Below are positions 25,611 through 39,313 of a stretch of DNA of 64,000 nucleotides, in pieces (position 1 is the stretch's first letter; every line of letters starts with the position of its first letter). The stretch spans positions 603,001-667,000 of the forward strand of contig CANUEZ040000196.1 of assembly GCA_948099385.1 (NCBI GenBank). The letters run 5' to 3'. Source of the stretch: Fasciola hepatica. Its lineage: Eukaryota; Platyhelminthes; Trematoda; Plagiorchiida; Fasciolidae. Both the position numbers and the translations under genes were made by a program. The notes under the pieces were generated by a model. That model searched no databases and was not told where the DNA came from. It saw only the letters and a program-made list of their open reading frames with translations.

Positions 25611-27290
25611 CATGCAGCTTGAACGCTCAACTGAGCATTGAAATCCATGGAAGCACTGTACAGCTGTTTCATCCTCTAAGGGACTCGACTCATCAGCAGT
25701 GCACATCGACCGACAAACACACGGGCACTCCAACAACCGGTGAACCATTGCGAATCGAACAACTTAACAACACAAGGCTATCCGGGATGGCTATCAACGA
25801 TTTGTTCAACATCTACACTACATGATATAGCACCCTTCCCAAACTCGCTATAAATTTGAATGGTAAGAACCAGCTTCGCGCACACCGATCGACTCCTATG
25901 ATGGATGACTTCTCTGTAGGGGCCTAAGTACAACCAACGCATTCCCAAATGAACAACCTACACAGCTTCCATACTATGCATGCAATTGATTAGTAGTACG
26001 AGATTAGATCAGATCAGATTAGATTTGTATAATATGATTGATCATGCAGCTTGAACGCTCAACTGAGCATTGAAATCCATGGAAGCACTGTACAGCTGTT
26101 TCATCCTCTAAGGGACTCGACTCATCAGCAGTGCACATCGACCGACAAACACACGGGCACTCCAACAACCGGTGAACCATTGTGAATCGAACAACCTAAC
26201 AAAACAAGACTATCCGGGATGGCTATCAACGCTTTGTTCAACATCTACACTACATGATATAGCACCCTTCCCAAACTCGCTTCAAATTTGAATGGTAAGA
26301 ACCAGCTTCGCGCACACCGATCGACTCCTATGATGGATGACTTCTCTGGAGGGGCCTAAGTACAACCAACGCATTCCCAAATGAACAACCTACACAGCTT
26401 CCTTACTATGCATGCAATTGATTAGTAGTACGAGATTAGATCAGATCAGATTAGATTAGATTTGTATAATATGATTGATCATGCAGCTTGAACGCTCAAC
26501 TGAGCATTGAAATCCATGGAAGCACTGTACAGCTGTTTCATCCTCTAAGGGACTCGACTCATCAGCAGTGCACATCGACCGACAAACACACGGGCACTCC
26601 AACAACCGGTGAACCATTGTGAATCGAACAACTTAACACAACAAGACTATCCGGGATGGCTCTCAACGCTTTGTTCAACATCTACACTACATCATACATA
26701 GCACCCTTCCCAAACTCGCTTCAAATTTGAATGGTAAGAACCAGCTTCGCGCACACCGATCGACTCCTATGATGGATGACTTCTCTGTAGGGGCCTAAGT
26801 ACAACCAACGCATTCCCAAATGAACAACCTACACAGCTTCCTTACTATGCATGCAATTGATTAGTAGTACGAGATTAGATCAGATCAGATTAGATTTGTA
26901 TAATATGATTGATCATGCAGCTTGAACGCTCAACTGAGCATTGAAATCCATGGAAGCACTGTACAGCTGTTTCATCCTCTAAGGGACTCGACTCATCAGC
27001 AGTGCACATCGACCGACAAACACACGGGCACTCCAACAACCGGTGAACCATTGTTAATCGAACAACTTAACAACACAAGGCTATCCGGGATGGCTCTCAA
27101 CGCTTTGTTCAACATCTACACTACATGATATAGCACCCTTCCCAAACTCGCTTCAAATTTGAATGGTAAGAACCAGCTTCGCGCACACCGATCGACTCCT
27201 ATGATGGATGACTTCTCTGTAGGGGCCTAAGTACAACCAACGCATTCCCAAATGAACAACCTACACAGCTTCCTTACTATGCATGCAATT

Positions 27291-29886
27291 GTTTAGTAGT
27301 ACGAGTTTAGATTAGATTAGATTAGATTAGATTTGTATAATATGATTGATCATGCAGCTTGAACGCTCAACTGAGCATTGAAATCCATGGAAGCACTGTA
27401 CAGCTGTTTCATCCTCTAAGGGACTCGACTCATCAGCAGTGCACATCGACCGACAAACACACGGGCACTCCAACAACCGGTGAACCATTGTGAATCGAAC
27501 AACTTAACAACACAAGGCTATCCGGGATGGCTATCAACGCTTTGTTCAACATTTACACTACATGATATAGCACCCTTCCCAAACTCGCTTCAAATTTGAA
27601 TGGTAAGAACCAGCTTCGCGCACACCGATCGACTCCTATGATGGATGACTTCTCTGTAGGGGCCTAAGTACAACCAACGCATTCCCAAATGAACAACCTA
27701 CACAGCTTCCTTACTATGCATGCAATTGATTAGTAGTACGAGATTAGATCAGATTAGATTAGATTTGTATAATATGATTGATCATGCAGCTTGAACGCTC
27801 AACTGAGCATTGAAATCCATGGAAGCACTGTACAGCTGTTTCATCCTCTAAGGGACTCGACTCATCAGCAGTGCACATCGACCGAAAAACACACGGGCAC
27901 TCCAACAACCGGTGATTCCTTGTGAATCGAACAACTTAACAACACAAGGCTATCCGGGATGGCTATCAACGCTTTGTTCAACATCTACATTACATCATAT
28001 ATAGAAACCTTCCCAAACTCGCTTCAAATTTGAATGGTAAGAACCAGCTTCGCGCACACCGATCGACTCCTATGATGGATGACTTCTCTGTAGGGGCCAA
28101 AGTACAACCAACGCATTCCCAAATGCACAACCTACACAGCTTCCTTACTATGCATGCAATTGATTAGTAGTACGAGATTAGATCAGATCAGATTAGATTT
28201 GTATAATATGATTGATCATGCAGCTTGAACGCTCAACTGAGCATTGAAATCCATGGAAGCACTGTACAGCTGTTTCATCCTCTAAGGGACTCGACTCATC
28301 AGCAGTGCACATCGACCGACAAACACACGGGCACTCCAACAACCGGTGAACCATTGTAAATCGAACAACTTAACAACACAAGGCTATCCGGGATGGCTCT
28401 CAACGCTTTGATCAACATCTACACTACATCATACATAGCACCCTTCCCAAACTCGCTTCAAATTTGAATGGTAAGAACCAGCTTCGCGCACACCGATCGA
28501 CTCCTATGATGGATGACTTCTCTGTAGGGGCCTAAGTACAACCAACGCATTCCCAAATGAACAACCTACACAGCTTCCATACTATGCATGCAATTGATTA
28601 GTAGTACGAGATTAGATCAGATTAGATTAGATTTGTATAATATGATTGATCATGCAGCTTGAACGCTCAACTGAGCATTGAAATCCATGGAAGCACTGTA
28701 CAGCTGTTTCATCCTCTAAGGGACTCGACTCATCAGCAGTGCACATCGACCGAGCCACCACGGGCACTCCAACAACCGGTGAACCATCGTGAATTGAAAA
28801 ACTTAAGAACAGAATGCTATCCGGGATGGCTCTCAATGCTTTGTTCAACATCTACACTACATGATATAGCACCCTTCCCAAACTCGCTTCAAATTTGAAT
28901 GGTAAGAACCAGATTCGCGCACACCGATCCACTCCTATGATGGATGACTTCTCTGTAGGGGCCTAAGTACAACCAACGCATTCCCAAATGAACAACCTAC
29001 ACAGCTTCCTTACTATGCATGCAATTGTTTAGTAGTACGAGTTTAGATTAGATTAGATTAGATTAGATTTGTATAATATGATTGATCATGCAGCTTGAAC
29101 GCTCAACTGAGCATTGAAATCCATGGAAGCACTGTACAGCTGTTTCATCCTCTAAGGGACTCGACTCATCAGCAGTGCACATCGACCGACAAACACACGG
29201 GCACTCCAACAACCGGTGAACCATTGTGAATCGAACAACTTAACAACACAAGGCTATCCGGGATGGCTATCAACGCTTTGTTCAACATTTACACTACATG
29301 ATATAGCACCCTTCCCAAACTCGCTTCAAATTTGAATGGTAAGAACCAGCTTCGCGCACACCGATCGACTCCTATGATGGATGACTTCTCTGTAGGGGCC
29401 TAAGTACAACCAACGCATTCCCAAATGAACAACCTACACAGCTTCCTTACTATGCATGCAATTGATTAGTAGTACGAGATTAGATCAGATCAGATTAAAT
29501 TAGATTTGTATAATATGATTGATCATGCAGCTTGAACGCTCAACTGAGCATTGAAATGGATGGATGCACTGTACAGCTGTTTCATCCTCTAAGGGACTCG
29601 ACTCATCAGCAGTGCACATCGACCGAAAAACACACGGGCACTCCAACAACCGGTGATTCCTTGTGAATCGAACAACTTAACAACACAAGGCTCTCCGGGA
29701 TGGCTATCAACGCTTTGTTCAACATCTACATTACATCATATATAGAAACCTTCCCAAACTCGCTTCAAATTTGAATGGTAAGAACCAGCTTCGCGCACAC
29801 CGATCGACTCCTATGATGGATGACTTCTCTGTAGGGGCCAAAGTACAACCAACGCATTCCCAAATGCACAACCTACACAGCTTCCT
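27291..29886. repeat. Tetramer-spaced duplication (1736-1741 bp shift)
   Basis: 27291-28145 matches 29027-29886. Shared states: GTTTAGTAGTACGAGTTTAG, CAACATTTACAC, CCGAAAAACAC, GGTGATTCC, GCCAAAG and AAATGCACAAC. One extra pentamer in the right copy changes the shift from 1736 to 1741. Confidence 0.85.
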
Positions 29887-31781
29887 CACTATGCATGCAA
29901 TTGATTAGTAGTACGAGATTAGATTAGATCATATCAGATAAGATTTGTATAATATGATTGATCATGCAGCTTGAACGTTCAACTGAGCATTGAAATCCAT
30001 GGAAGCACTGTACAGCTGTTTCATCCTCTAAGGGACTCGACTCATCAGCAGTGCACATCGACCGACAAACACACGGGCACTCCAACAACTGGTGAACCAT
30101 TGTAAATCGAACAACTTAACAACACAAGGCTATCCGGGATGGCTCTCAACGCTTTGTTCAACATCTACACTACATGATATAGCACCCTTCCCAAACTCGC
30201 TTCAAATTTGAATGGTAAGAACCAGCTTCGCGCACACCGATCGACTCCTATGATGGATGACTTCTCTGTAGGGGCCTAAGTACAACCAACGCATTCCCAA
30301 ATGAACAACCCACACAGCTTCCTTACTATGCATGCAATTGATTAGTAGTACGAGATTAGATTAGATTAGAATAGATTTGTATAATATGATTGATCATGCA
30401 GCTTGAACGCTCAACTGAGCATTGAAATCCATGGAAGCACTGTACAGCTGTTTCATCCTCTAAGGGACTCGACTCATCAGCATTGCACATCGACCGAGCC
30501 CCCACGGGCATTCCAACAACTGGTGAACCATTGTAAATCGAACAACTTAACAACACACAGCTATCCGGGATGGCTATCAACGCTTTGTTCAACATCTACA
30601 CTACTTGATATAGCACCCTTCCCAAACTCGCTTCCAATTTGAATGGTAAGAACCAGCTTCGCGCACACCGATCCACTCCTATGATGGATGACTTCTCTGT
30701 AGGGGCCTAAGTACAACCAACGCATTCCCAAATGAACAACCTACACAGCTTCTTTACTATGCATGCAATTGATTAGTAATACGAGATTAGATTAGATTAG
30801 ATTAGGTTTGTATAATATGATTGATCATGCAGCTTGAACGCTCAACTGAGCATTGAAATCCATGCAAGCACTGTACAGCTGTTTCATCCTCTAAGGGACT
30901 CGACTCATCAGCAGTGCACATCGACCGACAAACACACGGGCACTCCAACAACCGGTGAACCATTGTGAATCGAACAACTTAACAACACAAGGCTATCCGG
31001 GATGGCTATCAACGCTTTGTTCAACATCTACACTACATGATATAGCACCCTTCCCAAATTCGCTTCAAATTTGAATGGTAAGAACCAGCTTCGCGCACAC
31101 CGATCCACTCCTATGATGGATGACTTCTCTGTAGGGGCCTGAGTACAACCAACGCATTCCCAAATGAACAACCTACACAGCTTCCTTACTATGCATGCAA
31201 TTGTTTAGTAGTACGAGATTAGATCAGATCAGATTAGATTAGATTTGTATAATATGATTGATCATGCAGCTTGAACGCTCAACTGAGCATTGAAATCCAT
31301 GGAAGCACTGTACAGCTGTTTCATCCTCTAAGGGACTCGACTCATCAGCAGTGCACATCGACCGAGCCACCACGGGCACTCCAACAACCGGTGAACCATC
31401 GTGAATTGAAAAACTTAAGAACAGAATGCTATCCGGGATGGCTCTCAATGCTTTGTTCAACATCTACACTACATGATATAGCACCCTTCCCAAACTCGCT
31501 TCAAATTTGAATGGTAAGAACCAGCTTCGCGCTCACCGATCCACTCCTATGATGGATGACTTCTCTGTAGGGGCCTAAGTACAACCAACGCATTCACAAA
31601 TGAACAACCCACACAGCTTCCTTACTATGCATGCAATTGATTAGTAGTACGAGATTAGATTAGATTAGAATAGATTTGTATAATATGATTGATCATGCAG
31701 CTTGAACGCTCAACTGAGCATTGAAATCCATGGAAGCACTGTACAGCTGTTTCATCCTCTAAGGGACTCGACTCATCAGCA
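29691..31781. repeat. Segmental duplication, left copy (partner 36216-38306)
   Basis: About 2.09 kb recurs 6525 bp (15 monomers) downstream with about half a dozen differences noticed by eye, such as CATGCAAGC/CATGGAAGC and GACTTCTCTG/GACTTTTCTG. It includes the rare monomer with CAGCATTGC, GGCATTCC and CTACTTGAT. It ends where CAGCAG (left) faces CAGCAT (right). Confidence 0.88.
30437..30486 (-). ncRNA. Hammerhead copy with a stem I mismatch (CATTGC type)
   Basis: The plus strand has CATTGC for CAGTGC at 30481-30486, so GCAAUG faces CAGUGC and one internal stem I pair is lost. The same change recurs at 37006-37011 and 38305-38310, showing one event spread by duplication. No compensatory change is present in any of the three. 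Confidence 0.7.
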
Positions 31782-31926
31782 GTGCACATCGACCGACAAA
31801 CACACGGGCACTCCAACAACCGGTGAACCATTGTGAATCGAACAACTTAACAACACAAGGCTATCCGGGATGGCTATCAGCGCTTTGTTCAACATCTACA
31901 CTACATGATATAGCACCCTTCCCAAA

Positions 31927-33765
31927 TTCGCTTCAAATTTGAATGGTAAGAACCAGCTTCGCGCACACCGATCCACTCCTATGATGGATGACTTCTCTGT
32001 AGGGGCCTCAGTACAACCAACGCATTCCCAAATGAACAACCTACACAGCTTCTTTACTATGCATGCAATTGTTTAGTAGTACGAGTGTAGATCAGATCAG
32101 ATTAGATTTGTATAATATGATTGATCATGCAGCTTGAACGCTCAACTGAGCATTGAAATCCATGGAAGCACTGTACAGCTGTTTCATCCTCTAAGGGATT
32201 CGACTCATCAGCAGTGCACATCGACCGACAAACACACGGGCACTCCAACAACCGGTGAACCATTGTGAATCGAACAACTTAACAACACAAGGCTATCCGG
32301 GATGGCTCTCAATGCTTTGTCCAACATCTACACTACATGATATAGCACCCTTCCCAAACTCGCTTCAAATTTGAATGGTAAGAACCAGCTTCGCGCACAC
32401 CGATCCACTCCTATGATGGATGACTTTTCTGTAGGGGCCTGAGTACAACCAACGCATTCCCAAATGAACAACCTACACAGCTTCCTTACTATGCATGCAA
32501 TTGATTAGTAGTACGAGATTAGATTAGATCACATTAGATTTGTATAATATGATTGATCATGCAGCTTGAAAACTCAACTGAGCATTGAAATCCATGGAAG
32601 CACTGTACAGCTGTTTCATCCTCTAAGGGACTCGACTCATCAGCAGTGCACATCGATCGACAAACACACGGGCACTCCAACAACCGGTGAACCATTGTGA
32701 ATCGAACAACTTAACAACACAAGGCTATCCGGGATGGCTCTCAACGCTTTGTTCAACATCTACACTACATGATATAGCACCCTTCCCAAACTCGCTTCAA
32801 ATTTGAATGGTAAGAACCAGCTTCGCGCACACCGATCGACTCCTATGATGGATGATTTCTCTGTAGGCGCCTAAGTACAACCAACGCATTCCCAAATGAA
32901 CAACCTACACAGCTTCCTTACTATGCATGCAATTGATTAGTAGTACGAGATTAGATCAGATTAGATTAGATTTGTATAATATGATTGATCATGCAGCTTG
33001 AACGCTCAACTGAGCATTGAAATCCATGGAAGCACTGTACAGCTGTTTCATCCTCTAAGGGACTCGACTCATCAGCAGTGCACATCGACCGACAAACACA
33101 CGGGCACTCCAACAACCGGTGAACCATTGTGAATCGAACAACTTAACAACACAAGGCTATCCGGGATGGCTCTCAACGCTTTGTTCAACATCTACACTAC
33201 ATGATATAGCACCCTTCCCAAACTCGCTTTAAATTTGAATGGTAAGAACCAGCTTCGCGCACACCGATCGACTCCTATGATGGATGACTTCTCTGTAGGG
33301 GCCTAAGTACAACCAACGCATTCCCAAATGAACAACCTACACAGCTTCCATACTATGCATGTAATTGATTAGTAGTACGAGATTAGATCAGATTAGATTA
33401 GATTAGATTTGTATAATATGATTGATCATGCAGCTTGAACGCTCAACTGAGCATTGAAATCCATGGAAGCACTGTACAGCTGTTTCATCCTCTAAGGGAC
33501 TCGCCTCATCAGCAGTGCACATCGACCGAGCCACCACGGGCACTCCAACAACCGGTGAACCATCGTGAATTGAAAAACTTAAGAACAGAATGCTATCCGG
33601 GATGGCTCTCAACGCTTTGTTCAACATCTACACTACATGATATAGCACCCTTCCCAAACTCGCTTCAAATTTGAATGGTAAGAACCAGCTTCGCGCACAC
33701 CGATCCACTCCTATGATGGATGTCTTCTCTGTAGGGGCCTAAGTACAACCAACGCATTCCCAAAT
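31927..33765. repeat. Segmental duplication, left copy (partner 39314-41157)
   Basis: Types A, B, C, D recur 7387 bp downstream (7392 after a linker difference). Shared rare states: AAATTCGC, AGGGATTCGAC, TTTGTCCAAC, CTTGAAAACTC, ATCGATCGAC, GATGATTTC, TAGGCGCC, CTTTAAATTT and TGTAATTG. Confidence 0.88.
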
Positions 33766-36217
33766 TAACAACCCACACAGCTTCCTTACTATGCATGCAA
33801 TTGATTAGTAGTACGAGATTAGATTAGATCAGATAAGATCAGATTTGTATAATATGATTGATCATGCAGCTTGAACGCTCAACTGAGCATTGAAATCCAT
33901 GGAAGCACTGTACAGCTGTTTCATCCTCTAAGGGACTCGACTCATCAGCAGTGCACATCGACCGACAAACACACGGGCACTCCAACAACCGGTGAACCAT
34001 TGTGAATCGAACAACTTAACAACACAAGGCTATCCGGGAAGGCTATCAGCGCTTTGTTCAACATCTACACTACATGATATAGCACCCTTCCCAAACTCGC
34101 TATAAATTTGATTGGTAAGAACCAGCTTCGCGCACACCGATCGACTCCTATGATGGATGACTTCTCTGTAGGGGCCTGAGTACAACCAACGCATTCCCAA
34201 ATGAACATCCTACACAGCTTCCTTACTATGCATGCAATTGATTAGTAGTACGAGATTAGATTAGATCAGATCAGATTAGATTTGTATAATATGATTGATC
34301 ATGCAGCTTGAACGCTCAACTGAGCATTGAAATCCATGGAAGCACTGTACAGCTGTTTCATCCTCTAAGGGACTCGACTCATCAGCAGTGCACATCGACC
34401 GACAAACACACGGGCACTCCAACAACCGGTGAACCATTGTGAATCGAACAACTTAACAACACAAGGCTATCCGGGATGGCTATCAACGCTTTGTTCAACA
34501 TCTACATTACATCATATATAGAAACCTTCCCAAACTCGCTTCAAATTTGAATGGTAAGAACCAGCTTCGCGCACACCGATCCACTCCTATGATGGATGTC
34601 TTCTCTGTAGGGGCCTAAGTACAACCAACGCATTCCCAAATTAACAACCCACACAGCTTCCTTACTATGCATGCAATTGATTAGTAGTACGAGATTAGAT
34701 TAGATCAGATAAGATCAGATTTGTATAATATGATTGATCATGCAGCTTGAACGCTCAACTGAGCATTGAAATCCATGGAAGCACTGTACAGCTGTTTCAT
34801 CCTCTAAGGGACTCGACTCATCAGCAGTGCACATCGACCGACAAACACACGGGCACTCCAACAACCGGTGAACCATTGTGAATCGAACAACTTAACAACA
34901 CAAGGCTATCCGGGATGGCTATCAGCGCTTTGTTCAACATCTACACTACATGATATAGCACCCTTCCCAAACTCGCTATAAATTTGATTGGTAAGAACCA
35001 GCTTCGCGCACACCGATCGACTCCTATGATGGATGACTTCTCTGTAGGGGCCTGAGTACAACCAACGCATTCCCAAATGAACAACCTACACAGCTTCCAT
35101 ACTATGCATGTAATTGATTAGTAGTACGAGATTAGATCAGATTAGATTAGATTAGATTTGTATAATATGATTGATCATGCAGCTTGAACGCTCAACTGAG
35201 CATTGAAATCCATGGAAGCACTGTACAGCTGTTTCATCCTCTAAGGGACTCGCCTCATCAGCAGTGCACATCGACCGAGCCACCACGGGCACTCCAACAA
35301 CCGGTGAACCATCGTGAATTGAAAAACTTAAGAACAGAATGCTATCCGGGATGGCTCTCAACGCTTTGTTCAACATCTACACTACATGATATAGCACCCT
35401 TCCCAAACTCGCTTCAAATTTGAATGGTAAGAACCAGCTTCGCGCACACCGATCCACTCCTATGATGGATGTCTTCTCTGTAGGGGCCTAAGTACAACCA
35501 ACGCATTCCCAAATTAACAACCCACACAGCTTCCTTACTATGCATGCAATTGATTAGTAGTACGAGATTAGATTAGATCAGATAAGATCAGATTTGTATA
35601 ATATGATTGATCATGCAGCTTGAACGCTCAACTGAGCATTGAAATCCATGGAAGCACTGTACAGCTGTTTCATCCTCTAAGGGACTCGACTCATCAGCAG
35701 TGCACATCGACCGACAAACACACGGGCACTCCAACAACCGGTGAACCATTGTGAATCGAACAACTTAACAACACAAGGCTATCCGGGAAGGCTATCAGCG
35801 CTTTGTTCAACATCTACACTACATGATATAGCACCCTTCCCAAACTCGCTATAAATTTGATTGGTAAGAACCAGCTTCGCGCACACCGATCGACTCCTAT
35901 GATGGATGACTTCTCTGTAGGGGCCTGAGTACAACCAACGCATTCCCAAATGAACATCCTACACAGCTTCCTTACTATGCATGCAATTGATTAGTAGTAC
36001 GAGATTAGATTAGATCAGATCAGATTAGATTTGTATAATATGATTGATCATGCAGCTTGAACGCTCAACTGAGCATTGAAATCCATGGAAGCACTGTACA
36101 GCTGTTTCATCCTCTAAGGGACTCGACTCATCAGCAGTGCACATCGACCGACAAACACACGGGCACTCCAACAACCGGTGAACCATTGTGAATCGAACAA
36201 CTTAACAACACAAGGCT
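33304..36217. repeat. Tandem tetramer duplication (1749 bp shift)
   Basis: 33304-34468 matches 35053-36217, through monomers of types D and E. Shared states include TGTAATTG, GAGCCACC, AACAGAATGC, GGATGTCTTC, CAAATTAACAACCC, GGGAAGGCTATCAGC and GAACATCC. The match stops at GGCTATCC (34469) versus GGCTCTCC (36218), next to the start of the 6525-bp-spaced block. Confidence 0.88.
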
Positions 36218-38306
36218 CTCCGGGATGGCTATCAACGCTTTGTTCAACATCTACATTACATCATATATAGAAACCTTCCCAAACTCGCTTCAAATTTGAA
36301 TGGTAAGAACCAGCTTCGCGCACACCGATCGACTCCTATGATGGATGACTTCTCTGTAGGGGCCAAAGTACAACCAACGCATTCCCAAATGAACAACCTA
36401 CACAGCTTCCTCACTATGCATGCAATTGATTAGTAGTACGAGATTAGATTAGATCATATCAGATAAGATTTGTATAATATGATTGATCATGCAGCTTGAA
36501 CGTTCAACTGAGCATTGAAATCCATGGAAGCACTGTACAGCTGTTTCATCCTCTAAGGGACTCGACTCATCAGCAGTGCACATCGACCGACAAACACACG
36601 GGCACTCCAACAACTGGTGAACCATTGTAAATCGAACAACTTAACAACACAAGGCTATCCGGGATGGCTCTCAACGCTTTGTTCAACATCTACACTACAT
36701 GATATAGCACCCTACCCAAACTCGCTTCAAATTTGAATGGTAAGAACCAGCTTCGCGCACACCGATCCACTCCTATGATGGATGACTTCTCTGTAGGGGC
36801 CTAAGTACAACCAACGCATTCCCAAATGAACAACCCACACAGCTTCCTTACTATGCATGCAATTGATTAGTAGTACGAGATTAGATTAGATTAGAATAGA
36901 TTTGTATAATATGATTGATCATGCAGCTTGAACGCTCAACTGAGCATTGAAATCCATGGAAGCACTGTACAGCTGTTTCATCCTCTAAGGGACTCGACTC
37001 ATCAGCATTGCACATCGACCGAGCCCCCACGGGCATTCCAACAACTGGTGAACCATTGTAAATCGAACAACTTAACAACACACAGCTATCCGGGATGGCT
37101 ATCAACGCTTTGTTCAACATCTACACTACTTGATATAGCACCCTTCCCAAACTCGCTTCCAATTTGAATGGTAAGAACCAGCTTCGCGCACACCGATCCA
37201 CTCCTATGATGGATGACTTCTCTGTAGGGGCCTAAGTACAACCAACGCATTCCCAAATGAACAACCTACACAGCTTCTTTACTATGCATGCAATTGATTA
37301 GTAATACGAGATTAGATTAGATTAGATTAGGTTTGTATAATATGATTGATCATGCAGCTTGAACGCTCAACTGAGCATTGAAATCCATGGAAGCACTGTA
37401 CAGCTGTTTCATCCTCTAAGGGACTCGACTCATCAGCAGTGCACATCGACCGACAAACACACGGGCACTCCAACAACCGGTGAACCATTGTGAATCGAAC
37501 AACTTAACAACACAAGGCTATCCGGGATGGCTATCAACGCTTTGTTCAACATCTACACTACATGATATAGCACCCTTCCCAAATTCGCTTCAAATTTGAA
37601 TGGTAAGAACCAGCTTCGCGCACACCGATCCACTCCTATGATGGATGACTTTTCTGTAGGGGCCTGAGTACAACCAACGCATTCCCAAATGAACAACCTA
37701 CACAGCTTCCTTACTATGCATGCAATTGTTTAGTAGTACGAGATTAGATCAGATCAGATTAGATTAGATTTGTATAATATGATTGATCATGCAGCTTGAA
37801 CGCTCAACTGAGCATTGAAATCCATGGAAGCACTGTACAGCTGTTTCATCCTCTAAGGGACTCGACTCATCAGCAGTGCACATCGACCGAGCCACCACGG
37901 GCACTCCAACAACCGGTGAACCATCGTGAATTGAAAAACTTAAGAACAGAATGCTATCCGGGATGGCTCTCAATGCTTTGTTCAACATCTACACTACATG
38001 ATATAGCACCCTTCCCAAACTCGCTTCAAATTTGAATGGTAAGAACCAGCTTCGCGCTCACCGATCCACTCCTATGATGGATGACTTCTCTGTAGGGGCC
38101 TAAGTACAACCAACGCATTCCCAAATGAACAACCCACACAGCTTCCTTACTATGCATGCAATTGATTAGTAGTACGAGATTAGATTAGATTAGAATAGAT
38201 TTGTATAATATGATTGATCATGCAGCTTGAACGCTCAACTGAGCATTGAAATCCATGGAAGCACTGTACAGCTGTTTCATCCTCTAAGGGACTCGACTCA
38301 TCAGCA
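36216..38306. repeat. Segmental duplication, right copy (partner 29691-31781)
   Basis: Right copy of the 6525-bp-spaced block. It abuts the end of the 1749-bp duplication at about 36216, so this point is a join between two duplication histories. Confidence 0.88.
36962..37011 (-). ncRNA. Hammerhead copy with a stem I mismatch (CATTGC type)
   Basis: This is the duplicated partner of the copy 6525 bp upstream and has the same CATTGC change at 37006-37011. The rest of the ribozyme layout is unaltered. Confidence 0.7.
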
Positions 38307-38310
38307 TTGC
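38261..38310 (-). ncRNA. Hammerhead copy with a stem I mismatch (CATTGC type)
   Basis: Third copy of the CATTGC variant, three monomers downstream of the second. Its surrounding monomer shares other rare states with those two (the GAGCCCCC indel form and AACTGGTG), so it descends from the same parent. Confidence 0.7.
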
Positions 38311-39313
38311 ACATCGACCGAGCCCCCACGGGCACTCCAACAACTGGTGAACCATTGTGAATCGAACAACTTAACAACACAAGGCTATCCGGGATGGCTA
38401 TCAACGCTTTGTTCAACATCTACACTACATGATATAGCACCCTTCCCAAACTCGCTTCATATTTGAATGGTAAGAACCAGCTTCGCGCACACCGATCCAC
38501 TCCTATGATGGATGACTTCTCTGTAGGGGCCTAAGTACAACCAACGCATTCCCAAATGAACAACCTACACAGCTTCTTTACTATGCATGCAATTGATTAG
38601 TAATACGAGATTAGATTAGATTAGATTAGATTTGTATAATATGATTGATCATGCAGCTTGAACGCTCAACTGAGCATTGAAATCCATGGAAGCACTGTAC
38701 AGCTGTTTCATCCTCTAAGGGACTCGACTCATCAGCAGTGCACATCGACCGACAAACACACGGGCACTCCAACAACCGGTGAACCATTGTGAATCGAACA
38801 ACTTAACAACACAAGGCTATCCGGGATGGCTATCAGCGCTTTGTTCAACATCTACACTACATGATATAGCACCCTTCCCAAACTCGCTATAAATTTGATT
38901 GGTAAGAACCAGCTTCACGCACACCGATCGACTCCTATGATGGATGACTTCTCTGTAGGGGCCTGAGTACAACCAACGCATTCCCAAATGCACAACCTAC
39001 ACAGCTTCCTTACTATGCATGCAATTGATTAGTAGTACGAGATTAGATCAGATCAGATTAGATTTGTATAATATGATTGATCATGCAGCTTGAACGCTCA
39101 ACTGAGCATTGAAATGGATGGAAGCACTGTACAGCTGTTTCATCCTCTAAGGGACTCGACTCATCAGCAGTGCACATCGACCGAGCCACCACGGGCACTC
39201 CAACAACCGGTGAACCATTGTGAATCGAACAACTTAACAACACAAGGCTATCCGGGATGGCTATCAACGCTTTGTTCAACATCTACACTACATGATATAG
39301 CACCCTTCCCAAA

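Larger units (their letters stand above)
25611..32125. repeat. Array segment 6 (15 monomers)
   Basis: Monomer starts: 25611, 26043, 26480, 26914, 27351, 27783, 28217, 28651, 29087, 29524, 29963, 30395, 30826, 31263, 31694. It contains a 1736-1741 bp duplication and the left copy of the 6525-bp-spaced block. Monomers 27783 and 29524 share the rare states CCGAAAAAC and GGTGATTCC. Confidence 0.88.
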
